Virus record (IMG/VR): IMGVR_UViG_3300006565_000024
Span: 1-22,259 of that record
Direction: 5' to 3' (one strand)
Length of the DNA stretch: 22,259 nt
Source of the DNA: a virus
A model generated the notes under the pieces. That model searched no databases, was not told the origin of the DNA, and was given only the letters and a program-made list of their open reading frames with translations. Positions 12,723 through 21,249 of the stretch are shown in pieces. The translations under genes and the position numbers were made by a program. Numbering within the stretch: position 1 is the stretch's first letter; each line of letters begins with the position of its first letter.

Positions 12723-12919
12723 CTCTTCTCCACCAAAGTTTGCAGAGTTATTATGAAGTCAATTTTTCGTTAATGCACCACCATAAGTGGCCAATTGAAT
12801 TTATTGATAATTTAATACCGTTTGAAAAGGAGATCTATATGAATCTCTTGGTGGCATTTTTAAAGGAAGAAGAGCGAAGAATGAAAGCTCAACAAGCAGC
12901 TGAAGCACGTGGAGGTTAA
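12716..12919 (+). CDS. 51: gp51 hub assembly segment, probably made as gp26-gp51 -1 frameshift fusion
   Basis: In T4, gp51 is a catalyst of hub assembly that is not in the virion. Here the -1 frame is open from before the slippery site to a TAA that overlaps the next ATG by one base. The 67 residues after the shift include YYEVNFSLMHHHKWPIEF and LIPFEKEIYMNLL, then a charged helix and an Ala/Glu/Gln tail. This is like the C-terminal domains of tail assembly chaperones: a helix, HW/KW, an acidic turn, a helix. Independent starts are poor: TTG at 12740 and ATG at 12773 have no ribosome binding site, and would cut the conserved-looking part. ATG at 12839 has AAGGAG but leaves only 26 residues. 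The expected fusion is 303 residues. Confidence 0.68.
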   Translation, partial: RIALLHQSLQSYYEVNFSLMHHHKWPIEFIDNLIPFEKEIYMNLLVAFLKEEERRMKAQQAAEARGG

Positions 12920-15900
12920 TGGCTAAACTCTCGACTTACAAGTTTATTAATCCTGGAAGTTCGGGGAAAACCAGTCCAGCAATTCGTGCTGTCAGAAAAG
13001 GTATATTAGCTAAGAATAGAATAGGATCTACACTATCGGGTCTTAGTCTAGTTGTTGCTGATATGCGAGATATTGCATGGGCTAATGTTAAGCTTGATGT
13101 AATAGAAGCAAAGTTATTAAGAAGGAAGGCACAAAGGCAAGCAGACCAAGATGCTGAAGATAAGACAGAAAATAATAAGATAGTTGGTAGGAAGTTAACA
13201 ACTAAGAGGAAACCGACTACCAAAGAGAAGAAGAAATTTGGTGATATCTTTGGATGGATGGGGAACGTTTGGGGTCCTATTGCCAGATTTATAGTAAGCC
13301 TTCTTAAATTTTATGTTGTAAAGGATATGCTTGCCTGGGTAGGCGATCCTGCTAATAGGGAAAAATTAAAAGAGTTTGTAAGAAAGACTGTATTTGTTAT
13401 TAAGAAGTTATACAACTTCGGTAAGTGGTTGATAATGGATAATATCCTTACACCAATGTCTGAGTTGCTTGGTGGTGAGGATGAAGATGGAAATAAGGTA
13501 GGATTTTTAGGACAAGTAAAGAATCTTGGTAAGGTTCTTTTTGGTTTTATTAGTTTACGGTGGCTTCTTAATCCCTTTGCTTTAATTGGGGATATTTTAG
13601 GTCTATTAGACTTTATAATGAACTGGGAGGTTCCTCGATTTAATAATCGTGGAAGATTACGAAAACCACCTAAAAAGCCTCGGAAACCTCGAAGATTACC
13701 TTGGTGGCAGAAGAATACTAAATCTTTAGATAGGATGAATAAGTCCTATAAGAGATTTATTCAAGGTACTTCAAATTTTGGTGATAGATTAAGATTAATC
13801 CGTAGAGGTCAGATAGGACTTCAGGGTTTATTTAATAAAGGTGGGTTTAAAGATGGTAAGTTAAAAGGTCAAAAGTGGAAACTAAAGAATCCTTTTAAGG
13901 ATCTTAGACTTGGTGAAAAATTTTCTAATGTCACAGGTGTTGTTAGGAAAAATGCTACTAAGGTTGGTAATAATGTAAATAATTGGTTTAAAGGATTAGA
14001 ACTTGGTAAAAAAGGTGGTGATGTATTAGAAGGTTTAAAGTCATTACCTGGAAAGATTGGTGGTAAGATTCGAGAGATTGATGCAGGAAGGACAAAGAAA
14101 GCACTAGACGCAACAAAAGACTTTCTTGCTAATATTGGTCCTTCTGCTAGAAAGAATTTTAAAAAGTATAGAAATTTAGCAGGTAATATAGCAGGTGGTG
14201 TAGGAAGATTTACATCAAAATGGGCAAAGAGAGCTTGGAATCTTCCTGGTAATATTGAGAAAGGAATACAGAATAGGATATTAAAACCAATATGGGAATT
14301 TGTTCAACCATATGTTGATACATTTTTGAAGAAAGGGCAAGAGATTTTAGGTGCTATTAATAAGATTCCAATTATTAATAAGATAACAAAAGCACTTCAA
14401 AAGAGAGGTATAACTTGGGGTGCTATTGGTAAGAAGGGAGCACAGTGGGGTAAAAGAGCTGGAGCAGCAATACCACTTATAGGTGGATTAGTTAACTATT
14501 ATTTTGCTGGACAATCATTCAAATATGGTGATAATATTGCTGGTGTCTTAGAAACGATTGCTGGTACTTTAGATATGGCTGGTGGTATCAGCACATTAAC
14601 TGGTGTTGGTGCATCATGGGGTGTTCCTATGATGGTTGCTGGAACTACTATTGATGCTTATCTACTTGCTCGTATTATACCTGGAGTTGGTGAAGCAATA
14701 ATGCAATGGGAACAGGATGGTGGTTTACTTAAACTTATTCCTGGTTTAGTTGAAGCAACTAATATGATTGCTAATAAATTTGGTGGTTCAAATGCTCAAG
14801 ATAAGTTGAAAGAAGCCACCAAGATAATGCAGGACAAGGATCTTAAAGAAGAGAAAACAAAAACTGTCAATATACCAATGGGACTTCCAGGCCCTACTGG
14901 TTTAACATTTGGTGGTAAAGGTGGTAGTACATATGAAGATGAAGATACTAAGACTAATAAGAAACCGTGGTGGAAATTCTGGGGTGGTAAGAAAAAGACA
15001 GAAAATGCTCGTAAAAAGAATTTCGAGAAAGATGTTTTAAAATTAGGAGAAACGAAGAAGAAAGAAAATAAGCAGGGTAAGAGAGCATGGTGGGACTTCA
15101 TGGGGGTCTTTACTGGTAAGAAAAACTCTGACTCAGAACCTGGTAAGTTACGTCAAGCATGGAATCCATTCAAAAAGATTTGGAATGTTATTAAAGCTCC
15201 TTTTGAAGCAGTATATGATGCAGTTGTTAAACCTATTGTTGATTTTGCTGGTAATGTTATTAACAAAGTGGGAGAAATTGCTAGTAATGTCCTGAATAGT
15301 GAGTTGGGTCAGATATTATCAGTTGCTTTACCTATTATATTTCCACAATATGCATGGATTGAAAAGGTTATAACAGGAATGAGAGCATTTAGTGCTCTGT
15401 CTCAAGGTAATCCAATGGCTGCTGTTATGAGTCTTTGGAATACTGGTGCTAATATATTCCCTGAGACATTTGCTAAATGGGAGACTGGTATAGGTAATTT
15501 CTTCTCTAATAATTTTGGAAAACCGTTTGGTAAGCTTTGGTCTAAAGGTCAGGAAATGTATGAAGGATTTATGGATAGTAAGATTGGTAAGATATCTTCT
15601 GCTTTAATACAGGGTAACTATGGTGCTGCTTTAGGTGCAGCAGTTGATGGTACTAAGTTTGGGGATCAATTGTCTGCATTTGGATCATCAGTTGAGAATA
15701 TGGGATTGGGTGGAATTCTTAATTCAATTCCTGGTGTTGGTTCTGCTATACAGAATATACCAGGAATTGCAAGTGTTCCAGGAATGGGTGCATTGATTAC
15801 TGGTGATTTTTCACCATCTAGTTTTATAAGTGGAATGGCAGATAAAGCTGGTATGGGTGGAGTATACAGAGCAATGATGGGTATGGCTGAGAGTGGTGAT

Positions 15901-16176
15901 TTAGGAACAGGTCTTAGAGAATTAGCACCAGAATTAGGTGTTGATAAGAGAGTTCTTGGTGTTGTTGATAATGCTAATGAAATCTTTAGAGATGGTAAGT
16001 TTGATTCTGAATATGCATTACAGACTGCTATTGAGATGGTTGCTATTCCTATTATTATGGAGAAGATTGAGGCAGTTCCAGTCCCAGTAGATACATCCTC
16101 TGGTGTTGGTGAGCAATTGTCCTCAATGAGTGGTGTCAAAGGTTTGTTAAATAGAATGGGAGGTGCTGGCTGGTAA
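12919..16176 (+). CDS. Giant tail/hub structural protein, tape-measure candidate (copy A)
   Basis: The 1085-residue protein is encoded right after gp26/gp51, where long-tailed phages put the tape measure gene, and a GGAGG site precedes its ATG. Residues 1-75 are helical with YKFINPG near the start. Residues 118-230 form a hydrophobic helical region with WVGDPANREKLKEF. Then follow very basic segments (about 235-470), a hydrophobic, Gly-rich stretch with membrane-like helices (about 515-600), two Trp/Lys-rich linkers, and a Gly/Ala/Met-rich C-terminus. Hydrophobic stretches in a long helical protein fit a tape measure that enters the host membrane. T4 gp29 (590 residues) is the functional counterpart by position, but I see no clear similarity. 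It resembles the next gene in its first 230 residues. Confidence 0.65.
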   Translation: MAKLSTYKFINPGSSGKTSPAIRAVRKGILAKNRIGSTLSGLSLVVADMRDIAWANVKLDVIEAKLLRRKAQRQADQDAEDKTENNKIVGRKLTTKRKPTTKEKKKFGDIFGWMGNVWGPIARFIVSLLKFYVVKDMLAWVGDPANREKLKEFVRKTVFVIKKLYNFGKWLIMDNILTPMSELLGGEDEDGNKVGFLGQVKNLGKVLFGFISLRWLLNPFALIGDILGLLDFIMNWEVPRFNNRGRLRKPPKKPRKPRRLPWWQKNTKSLDRMNKSYKRFIQGTSNFGDRLRLIRRGQIGLQGLFNKGGFKDGKLKGQKWKLKNPFKDLRLGEKFSNVTGVVRKNATKVGNNVNNWFKGLELGKKGGDVLEGLKSLPGKIGGKIREIDAGRTKKALDATKDFLANIGPSARKNFKKYRNLAGNIAGGVGRFTSKWAKRAWNLPGNIEKGIQNRILKPIWEFVQPYVDTFLKKGQEILGAINKIPIINKITKALQKRGITWGAIGKKGAQWGKRAGAAIPLIGGLVNYYFAGQSFKYGDNIAGVLETIAGTLDMAGGISTLTGVGASWGVPMMVAGTTIDAYLLARIIPGVGEAIMQWEQDGGLLKLIPGLVEATNMIANKFGGSNAQDKLKEATKIMQDKDLKEEKTKTVNIPMGLPGPTGLTFGGKGGSTYEDEDTKTNKKPWWKFWGGKKKTENARKKNFEKDVLKLGETKKKENKQGKRAWWDFMGVFTGKKNSDSEPGKLRQAWNPFKKIWNVIKAPFEAVYDAVVKPIVDFAGNVINKVGEIASNVLNSELGQILSVALPIIFPQYAWIEKVITGMRAFSALSQGNPMAAVMSLWNTGANIFPETFAKWETGIGNFFSNNFGKPFGKLWSKGQEMYEGFMDSKIGKISSALIQGNYGAALGAAVDGTKFGDQLSAFGSSVENMGLGGILNSIPGVGSAIQNIPGIASVPGMGALITGDFSPSSFISGMADKAGMGGVYRAMMGMAESGDLGTGLRELAPELGVDKRVLGVVDNANEIFRDGKFDSEYALQTAIEMVAIPIIMEKIEAVPVPVDTSSGVGEQLSSMSGVKGLLNRMGGAGW

Positions 16177-19131
16177 ATGGCAATACAAAAGACTAGAAAA
16201 ATTAACATGTACAAGTTTGTCGATACTGGGAAAGAATCGTCAGGCGGACCTAAGCGTGGAAAAGATAAGGAACTTGTTCGGGTTGTTAATTTAAATACCA
16301 ATTGCCTTAATAATCTTGGTGGTGTACTTAATGGTATAGTTACCACTGTTCAGGAACTTAAAAATATTGAAGTTGATCTTTTAGAGAATAGAAGAAAGAG
16401 ATTAAAGCAAATTGATACAGCACCAACACCATCAGGAACACCTAAAGCTACAAAATCATTTTTAAAGAAATTTAGTAACTTAAAAACTCCTGGATTCTTA
16501 GAAAGTATAATGAAGTTTTTGAGTAGTATATTCAAATTAATGGTAGTAATGCCAATTTTGAAGTGGTTGTCTGATCCAAAAAATAAGAAGAAGATTAAAG
16601 CAACTCTTATAAAGCTGCATACGATTTTTAAAGCAATTGCTTCGTTTATTAGTAGTCAAGTCGTTGGAATGGTTGATGACTTGTATAATCTTCTTAGAGA
16701 TGATAGTGATCCTTGGACAAAAATAAAATCGTTTACTAAAATTTGGCTTAGGTTTGCTGGAGCATTCTTAGCAATTAGGTATCTTACTCAACCTTGGAAG
16801 ATAATTAGCGATGTTAGAAAAGTTTTCATGCTTTTCGATAGAAGGGGTAAAACGGTTAAGAGACAATTATTAAGAAGGAAAGGTCGTCTTATGATGACTG
16901 GTGGTAGAGCTAGGAAATGGTTCCTTGGTGGATTTATTGGTGGTGCTGCTTTATGGGCTGCGATGGAATTTTTATTCCCTCAAAAAACTGCTGATGGTAC
17001 TATTGAAGCTCAGATGGATAAGGAAGGTAAACTTCCTGGTGATAAAGGTTATGATGAATCAACTGCTGGTTTCTTTAAAAAAGATGGTGATGGTGATGCT
17101 GAGAAAGAATTGAATAGGGCTGCTGATAGATCTAAATCGATAAGGGATTATGGTGAGGATCTTACTAATGATGGTAATTATAGTAAGATTAATGTTGGTG
17201 AATATGAGGATGGAAATGGAATACCACTAAAAGATCAAGATCAATTACCAGATAAGCAGAAAGAAAAGGCTGATCAAATGAATAAGAAGAATTGGTGGCA
17301 AAAGCTTACCGATCTTCCTGGTAATATTACCAAGTCTATGGATGATAGTAAGGATAAGAATGATAATATCCTTGCTGATATGTTGGGTATAACTGCTGCT
17401 AAGAAGAAAGCTGACGATACTATGGCAGAGATGAGTCGTAAGATGCAGTCGGATCTTGAGGGTAAAGAAGGTGATAAGGTTGGTGCTATTACATCAATAC
17501 TTAATGCTCTTGTTCCTGGACAGATGAATAAGGTGAGAGAAGTTACTAATAAAGGTGTAGATGCTCTTAATAGTGTCCAAAGTCAATTTGAAGATATGAA
17601 ACCCAAGAAAAGTTTTTGGGATGATCTTAAGACTGGTTGGGGATTGTTTGGAGGTAAGAAAAATAGGATGCTTGGTGGTGATGTAAACCCAATGGGAAGT
17701 GGTATAATATCAGGACCGAATAGTGGATTTCCTGTATCTATGCATCCTGCACTACCACCATCATTTATAGGTCATGGAACTGAATATGTTGCGACAAAAG
17801 GAGATGGAAGTGGATTTGTAATTCCATTGGATAATTTTGCTACAAGAAGAGATCCTGGTATTGTTTCTAGATCAATACACAGAGCAAGACAATTAGGATT
17901 CAATCTTTCTGAACTTGGATTGAAGAAGTTTGAACGTGGTGGTGGATTTGGACCAGCACTATATCATCCTACAAATAATAAAATAAATTCATTTAGGGGT
18001 ATTAGTGATAAATCTTTAACTACTCAGTTTGGATCTAAACTTGGTAAAGATTGGAAGAAGAAAGGAGTTAAGGGTAGTAGTGATGAGTTATTCCAAAAGT
18101 TAATTCTTGCTGAAGCTAAAGGAGAAGGAATGGCAGGAATGGCATTGGTGGCAAGAAGTGTATTGAATAGACAGAATATTATTGATGAGACAGGTAATCC
18201 AGGAACATTTATGTCTAAGAGTGGATCTCTTAAAGATATTATTAGTGCTCCTGGTCAATATAGTCCTATGACTGATGGTAGTATTGGTAGGAAATATAGT
18301 GGAGCTGAATTAGAAGTTGCTGCTAGAGCAATTGAAATTGCAAAGAGTCATAGTAGGTTGAAGGGTTTACTTGCAAATCAAATTGAGGATCCTCAGCAGA
18401 TTGCAAAACTTATGTCTGCAACAGGATTCCGTAATTATTCAAGTGCATTCTATGATAAATCACAGGATGTTAATGAAGTTAAATTTGGAAATCATACTTT
18501 CAATACTGCTGGTAACAAGGAAATGAGGTTTGGTCTTCATGGTGATAGAAAACATAATACGTTAATGGATAAGTTGTTGAATCCAGATGGGTTAAATCAA
18601 AAAGATAAGAAAGAATTGGGAAGAGCAGGTTCTGCTTATACTAAGAAGACAGGACAGACAGGTGCTCAACTGTTTGGGGGTATTTTTGGTGGTGCAAAAG
18701 ATATGATGGGTGGCGAAGGTGGAAAACCTGGCGGTATATTTAGTATGTTGACCAATGTATTTGGTGCTAGTAGTGATGGTAAAAAGCAAGGTAAAAAGGC
18801 AGGTGGAAGTAATGTTAATAAATCAAAGAGTAAAAAGAATGATGAGATGAAGATACAGAGGGCAACAGATGAAAGAAATAAAGCAAGAAAAGAGATTAAT
18901 GCTAGAACTACAGGTATAGTTGCTGCTACAACTGCAGCAGTCGATCAATCCAATCGTCAAACTAGACAATATATTAGTGCAGCAAATCAGTCAATATCAC
19001 AGATACTGACTAATTCTAAGGGTGTTGCTCCTGGACAAGCTAGCTCTGCACCAGGACCAGGTGGTGTTTTTGGTGCATTACTGAAAACTACTGCTGCCGT
19101 CCTAAATTCATTTAATAATCCTTTGAGATAA
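16177..19131 (+). CDS. Giant tail/hub protein with SleB-like cell-wall hydrolase domain (copy B)
   Basis: The 984-residue protein begins directly after copy A. Its N-terminal 220 residues match copy A in layout: YKFVDTG near residue 12, a helix with NIEVDLLENRRKR, and residues 108-218 with WLSDPKNKKKIKATL and FLAIRYLTQPWKI. The middle is acidic and Asp/Lys/Asn-rich. From about 635 to 790 it carries a SleB/CwlJ-type hydrolase pattern: LILAEAKGEG at 642-651 with Glu646 as the likely catalytic residue, then ALVARSVLNRQ at 656-666, a SLKDIISAPGQYSPM segment, and helices after it. The last 85 residues are helical, Thr/Ala/Asn-rich. It may cut cell-wall glycan or peptide during entry. The domain call is by motif only. 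Confidence 0.72.
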   Translation: MAIQKTRKINMYKFVDTGKESSGGPKRGKDKELVRVVNLNTNCLNNLGGVLNGIVTTVQELKNIEVDLLENRRKRLKQIDTAPTPSGTPKATKSFLKKFSNLKTPGFLESIMKFLSSIFKLMVVMPILKWLSDPKNKKKIKATLIKLHTIFKAIASFISSQVVGMVDDLYNLLRDDSDPWTKIKSFTKIWLRFAGAFLAIRYLTQPWKIISDVRKVFMLFDRRGKTVKRQLLRRKGRLMMTGGRARKWFLGGFIGGAALWAAMEFLFPQKTADGTIEAQMDKEGKLPGDKGYDESTAGFFKKDGDGDAEKELNRAADRSKSIRDYGEDLTNDGNYSKINVGEYEDGNGIPLKDQDQLPDKQKEKADQMNKKNWWQKLTDLPGNITKSMDDSKDKNDNILADMLGITAAKKKADDTMAEMSRKMQSDLEGKEGDKVGAITSILNALVPGQMNKVREVTNKGVDALNSVQSQFEDMKPKKSFWDDLKTGWGLFGGKKNRMLGGDVNPMGSGIISGPNSGFPVSMHPALPPSFIGHGTEYVATKGDGSGFVIPLDNFATRRDPGIVSRSIHRARQLGFNLSELGLKKFERGGGFGPALYHPTNNKINSFRGISDKSLTTQFGSKLGKDWKKKGVKGSSDELFQKLILAEAKGEGMAGMALVARSVLNRQNIIDETGNPGTFMSKSGSLKDIISAPGQYSPMTDGSIGRKYSGAELEVAARAIEIAKSHSRLKGLLANQIEDPQQIAKLMSATGFRNYSSAFYDKSQDVNEVKFGNHTFNTAGNKEMRFGLHGDRKHNTLMDKLLNPDGLNQKDKKELGRAGSAYTKKTGQTGAQLFGGIFGGAKDMMGGEGGKPGGIFSMLTNVFGASSDGKKQGKKAGGSNVNKSKSKKNDEMKIQRATDERNKARKEINARTTGIVAATTAAVDQSNRQTRQYISAANQSISQILTNSKGVAPGQASSAPGPGGVFGALLKTTAAVLNSFNNPLR

Positions 19132-19134
19132 GTT

Positions 19135-20526
19135 ATGCCAATAGCAAGACAGACCCCAGGTGAAGTAGAAATTGAATTTAGTATCTATCGTGGTGGTAAA
19201 CGATTAGAGACTGATGATGGAAAGTATGATTTAACAGAATACTTAGCTGGATGGGAAGTATATGAAACTATTAGTTCTGCAACTATGGAGGCTAGATTTG
19301 TAATTGAAGATCAAGGTGGATTATTAGCAAGTCTTACAGGAACAGAGGAGTTTAGGTTATTAGTTAAAACTGGACGACAGGATAGAACTTATTACTTTAG
19401 GTCATATCAAATAGAATCTCGTGTAAGAACTGGACAATCTACTGACTTTTTTCAGGTCAATGCTTGTTCTAGTGAGTTTATTAAAAATGAAGTAAGTAAT
19501 ATATTTGGATCTAGTGAAAAGGTATTTGATAAAAAGGTTAGAGCAGAAGAGATTATTAAAAAATTACTTAAGGATAAAAAATATTTAAATTCTGGTAAAT
19601 CTATGTTTTTAGAGGATACTCTTAACAAACATACATTTGTTGCTCCTAATTGGAGAGTTCTTGATGTAATTTATTGGATATGTCAAAGGAGTATACGTAA
19701 AAATCCTAAAGGTGGTACATTACAGAATGGATTTACATTTTTTGAGAATGCAATGGGTTATAATTTTAAATCTATTGATAAAATGATTGAGGATATTAAT
19801 GACAATAATAATGGTGATGGTGATACAGATTTGAAGAAAGGTATTGGGAAAATGTATCAATATACTTATACTCCTAAGAATATGAGGGATGAAACTGGTG
19901 ATGATTCGTATTTGATTGATACTATTGTTTTTCCTGATGAGAAGAGTTATTTAATGGGATTACGACATGGTACTTGGGCTGGTTATAGTGTTGGTTTTGA
20001 TCCAGTTTCTATATTAAGATCACGTTGGGGTGTTAGTACTGATATGAAGAGTAAGGAATATAGGTATGGAGTTAAGAAATTATGGAGAAAGATGGCTCAT
20101 ATAGGTAAGAGTAATGCAGTTAATCCTATTTCTGGTATGGATCCAGAAATCAGAAACATTGTTGACTTTCCTAAGAGAGTTCGTTATACTATGCTTCCAA
20201 ACCAAATTTTCGACCCTAAGTACAAAAACAATCCACAAAAGAATTATCAGGAATTAGTTGAATTGCAAGCATATCAATGGATGAGAATAGAAACACTCAA
20301 GAATCTTAGAATGCAAATCACTATACCTGGTAATTTAGATTTATATTGTGGTAGTGGTATAGATTTAAAGATACCTTCTACTAAATTGACAGGATCCAAA
20401 CCTGAATTGGACAGCAAATATAGTGGTAAATGGGTAATTGCTGGAGTTCAACACTCTGGTACTGCTCAAAGTATCAAAATGAACACAGACCTGTTTTTGT
20501 GTAGAGATTCGATTAACAAAAGATAA
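19135..20526 (+). CDS. 27: Baseplate hub protein, gp27-like
   Basis: T4 gp27 forms the trimeric ring of the hub on which gp5 sits. This 463-residue protein has the hub pattern: an N-terminal barrel (VEIEFSIYRGGKRLE, then LAGWEVYETIS), a second barrel with FRLLVKTGR and YYFRSYQIESR, a middle NKHTFVAPNWRVLDVIYW followed by FTFFENAMGYNFKSID (a typical hub helix-strand unit near residues 163-215), and a final strand region ending in KWVIAGVQHSG. The length is somewhat above T4 gp27 (391). It comes after the giant tail genes and, apart from two metabolic genes, before gp5, its structural partner. I am sure of the hub role more than of the strict orthology. Confidence 0.7.
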   Translation: MPIARQTPGEVEIEFSIYRGGKRLETDDGKYDLTEYLAGWEVYETISSATMEARFVIEDQGGLLASLTGTEEFRLLVKTGRQDRTYYFRSYQIESRVRTGQSTDFFQVNACSSEFIKNEVSNIFGSSEKVFDKKVRAEEIIKKLLKDKKYLNSGKSMFLEDTLNKHTFVAPNWRVLDVIYWICQRSIRKNPKGGTLQNGFTFFENAMGYNFKSIDKMIEDINDNNNGDGDTDLKKGIGKMYQYTYTPKNMRDETGDDSYLIDTIVFPDEKSYLMGLRHGTWAGYSVGFDPVSILRSRWGVSTDMKSKEYRYGVKKLWRKMAHIGKSNAVNPISGMDPEIRNIVDFPKRVRYTMLPNQIFDPKYKNNPQKNYQELVELQAYQWMRIETLKNLRMQITIPGNLDLYCGSGIDLKIPSTKLTGSKPELDSKYSGKWVIAGVQHSGTAQSIKMNTDLFLCRDSINKR

Positions 20527-20529
20527 ATA
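20523..20529 (+). promoter_or_regulatory. Late-promoter-like motif ahead of CP12 (ATAAATA)
   Basis: GATAAATAG overlaps the stop of the gp27-like gene and lies 34 bases before the CP12 start. It would give the CP12-CpeT pair its own start of transcription within the hub operon. Confidence 0.5.
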
Positions 20530-20533
20530 GTAT

Positions 20534-20551
20534 TGTTACCTATTAGTAACG
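20534..20551 (+). promoter_or_regulatory. Small hairpin at the CP12 ribosome binding site
   Basis: TGTTAC pairs with GTAACG (one T-G pair) around the six-base loop CTATTA. The stem ends at the first base of the GGAG ribosome binding site. It may protect the 5' end or tune translation. It is short, so it could be chance. Confidence 0.3.
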
Positions 20552-20563
20552 GAGAAAAAAATT

Positions 20564-20791
20564 ATGACAACTATCGAACAACACATTCAAAAAGATAGAG
20601 ACATCCTTGACAATCCAACAACTAGTCCTGCAGCTCGTAGGCATGTTGCAGAAGAGTTACATGAGTTAGAAGTTTATCGTGAGCATCACATAGCAGAGAT
20701 TAATGCTGGTGACCATCATGATCCTAATACCATTGAACTATTCTGTGAAATGCATCCTGATGAGCCAGAGTGCCTAGTGTATGACGATTAA
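20564..20791 (+). CDS. cp12: CP12-like Calvin cycle inhibitor
   Basis: CP12 ties up GAPDH and phosphoribulokinase in cyanobacteria and so turns down the Calvin cycle; phage copies are thought to push host carbon toward the pentose phosphate pathway during infection. The 75 residues fit CP12 length. The C-terminal signature is clear: ELFCEMHPDEPECLVYDD (residues 58-75) with Cys61 and Cys70, the pair that binds GAPDH. The N-terminal cysteine pair is absent, as in many cyanobacterial forms. The usual AWDxVEEL core appears as a degraded ARRHVAEEL (24-32). A GGAG site precedes the ATG and the stop overlaps the CpeT-like gene by one base. Confidence 0.86.
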   Translation: MTTIEQHIQKDRDILDNPTTSPAARRHVAEELHELEVYREHHIAEINAGDHHDPNTIELFCEMHPDEPECLVYDD

Positions 20792-21249
20792 TGAGAGATT
20801 TTTTATCATGGTTACTTGGAACTTGGTCTAATAAGCATCAAGCACAGTCAGCTCCTACTTTATACAAATCTGTATCTGTAAGATGGGAGCAAAACGGTGA
20901 GTTTATAAATTCGATTCATTGGGGTAGGAGAACACCTCATGATCCATATTTAAAAACTTATAAGAAATTAGTAGAGGTATCGGATAAAGAAGTTATTTTA
21001 GAACATTGGGGTGGAACCTATAGTGGGTTGCAACGCAATGAAGATTGTGATATGGTATTAAAATTTGATGGTGTAGCATGGTTAGGTAAGTTTGATACTA
21101 GCATGGATGAAACTGGGGAAGTTATAACAGGTCATGCTGAACTTGGTGTCTATGGACATAAACTTTTTATGAGGGATAGATTTTTGGATTCTAAGGGTAG
21201 GATTGTCTGGGGTGCAGATGAAATTTATAAGTACCTGAGAGTTCAATAA
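20791..21249 (+). CDS. cpeT: CpeT/CpcT-like phycobilin lyase family protein
   Basis: CpeT-type proteins attach, or help attach, bilin pigments to phycobiliproteins; phage CpeT homologues have been described from cyanophages and may bind bilins without lyase activity. The 152-residue protein has the family start FLSWLLGTWSNKHQAQSAP (residues 4-22), with the W-N-QAQS block, then VRWEQNGEFINSIHW, DPYLKTYKKLVEV and EHWGGTY, NEDCDMVLKFDG, and near the end RIVWGADEIYKYLR. It overlaps CP12 by one base, so the two are translated together. Family assignment is good; activity is not shown by the sequence. Confidence 0.82.
   Translation: MRDFLSWLLGTWSNKHQAQSAPTLYKSVSVRWEQNGEFINSIHWGRRTPHDPYLKTYKKLVEVSDKEVILEHWGGTYSGLQRNEDCDMVLKFDGVAWLGKFDTSMDETGEVITGHAELGVYGHKLFMRDRFLDSKGRIVWGADEIYKYLRVQ

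Noticed and set aside
12708-12760. A +1 shift from gp26 (reading SDSSSPPKFAELL)
   Set aside because: That frame hits a TGA at 12753 and does not carry the gp51 domain; only the -1 frame continues to the next gene.
15666-16346. 226-codon open frame on the minus strand
   Set aside because: It lies antisense to the giant tail genes, its product is rich in Pro/Ser/Ile as expected from reading the opposite strand, and it has no ribosome binding site or family resemblance.
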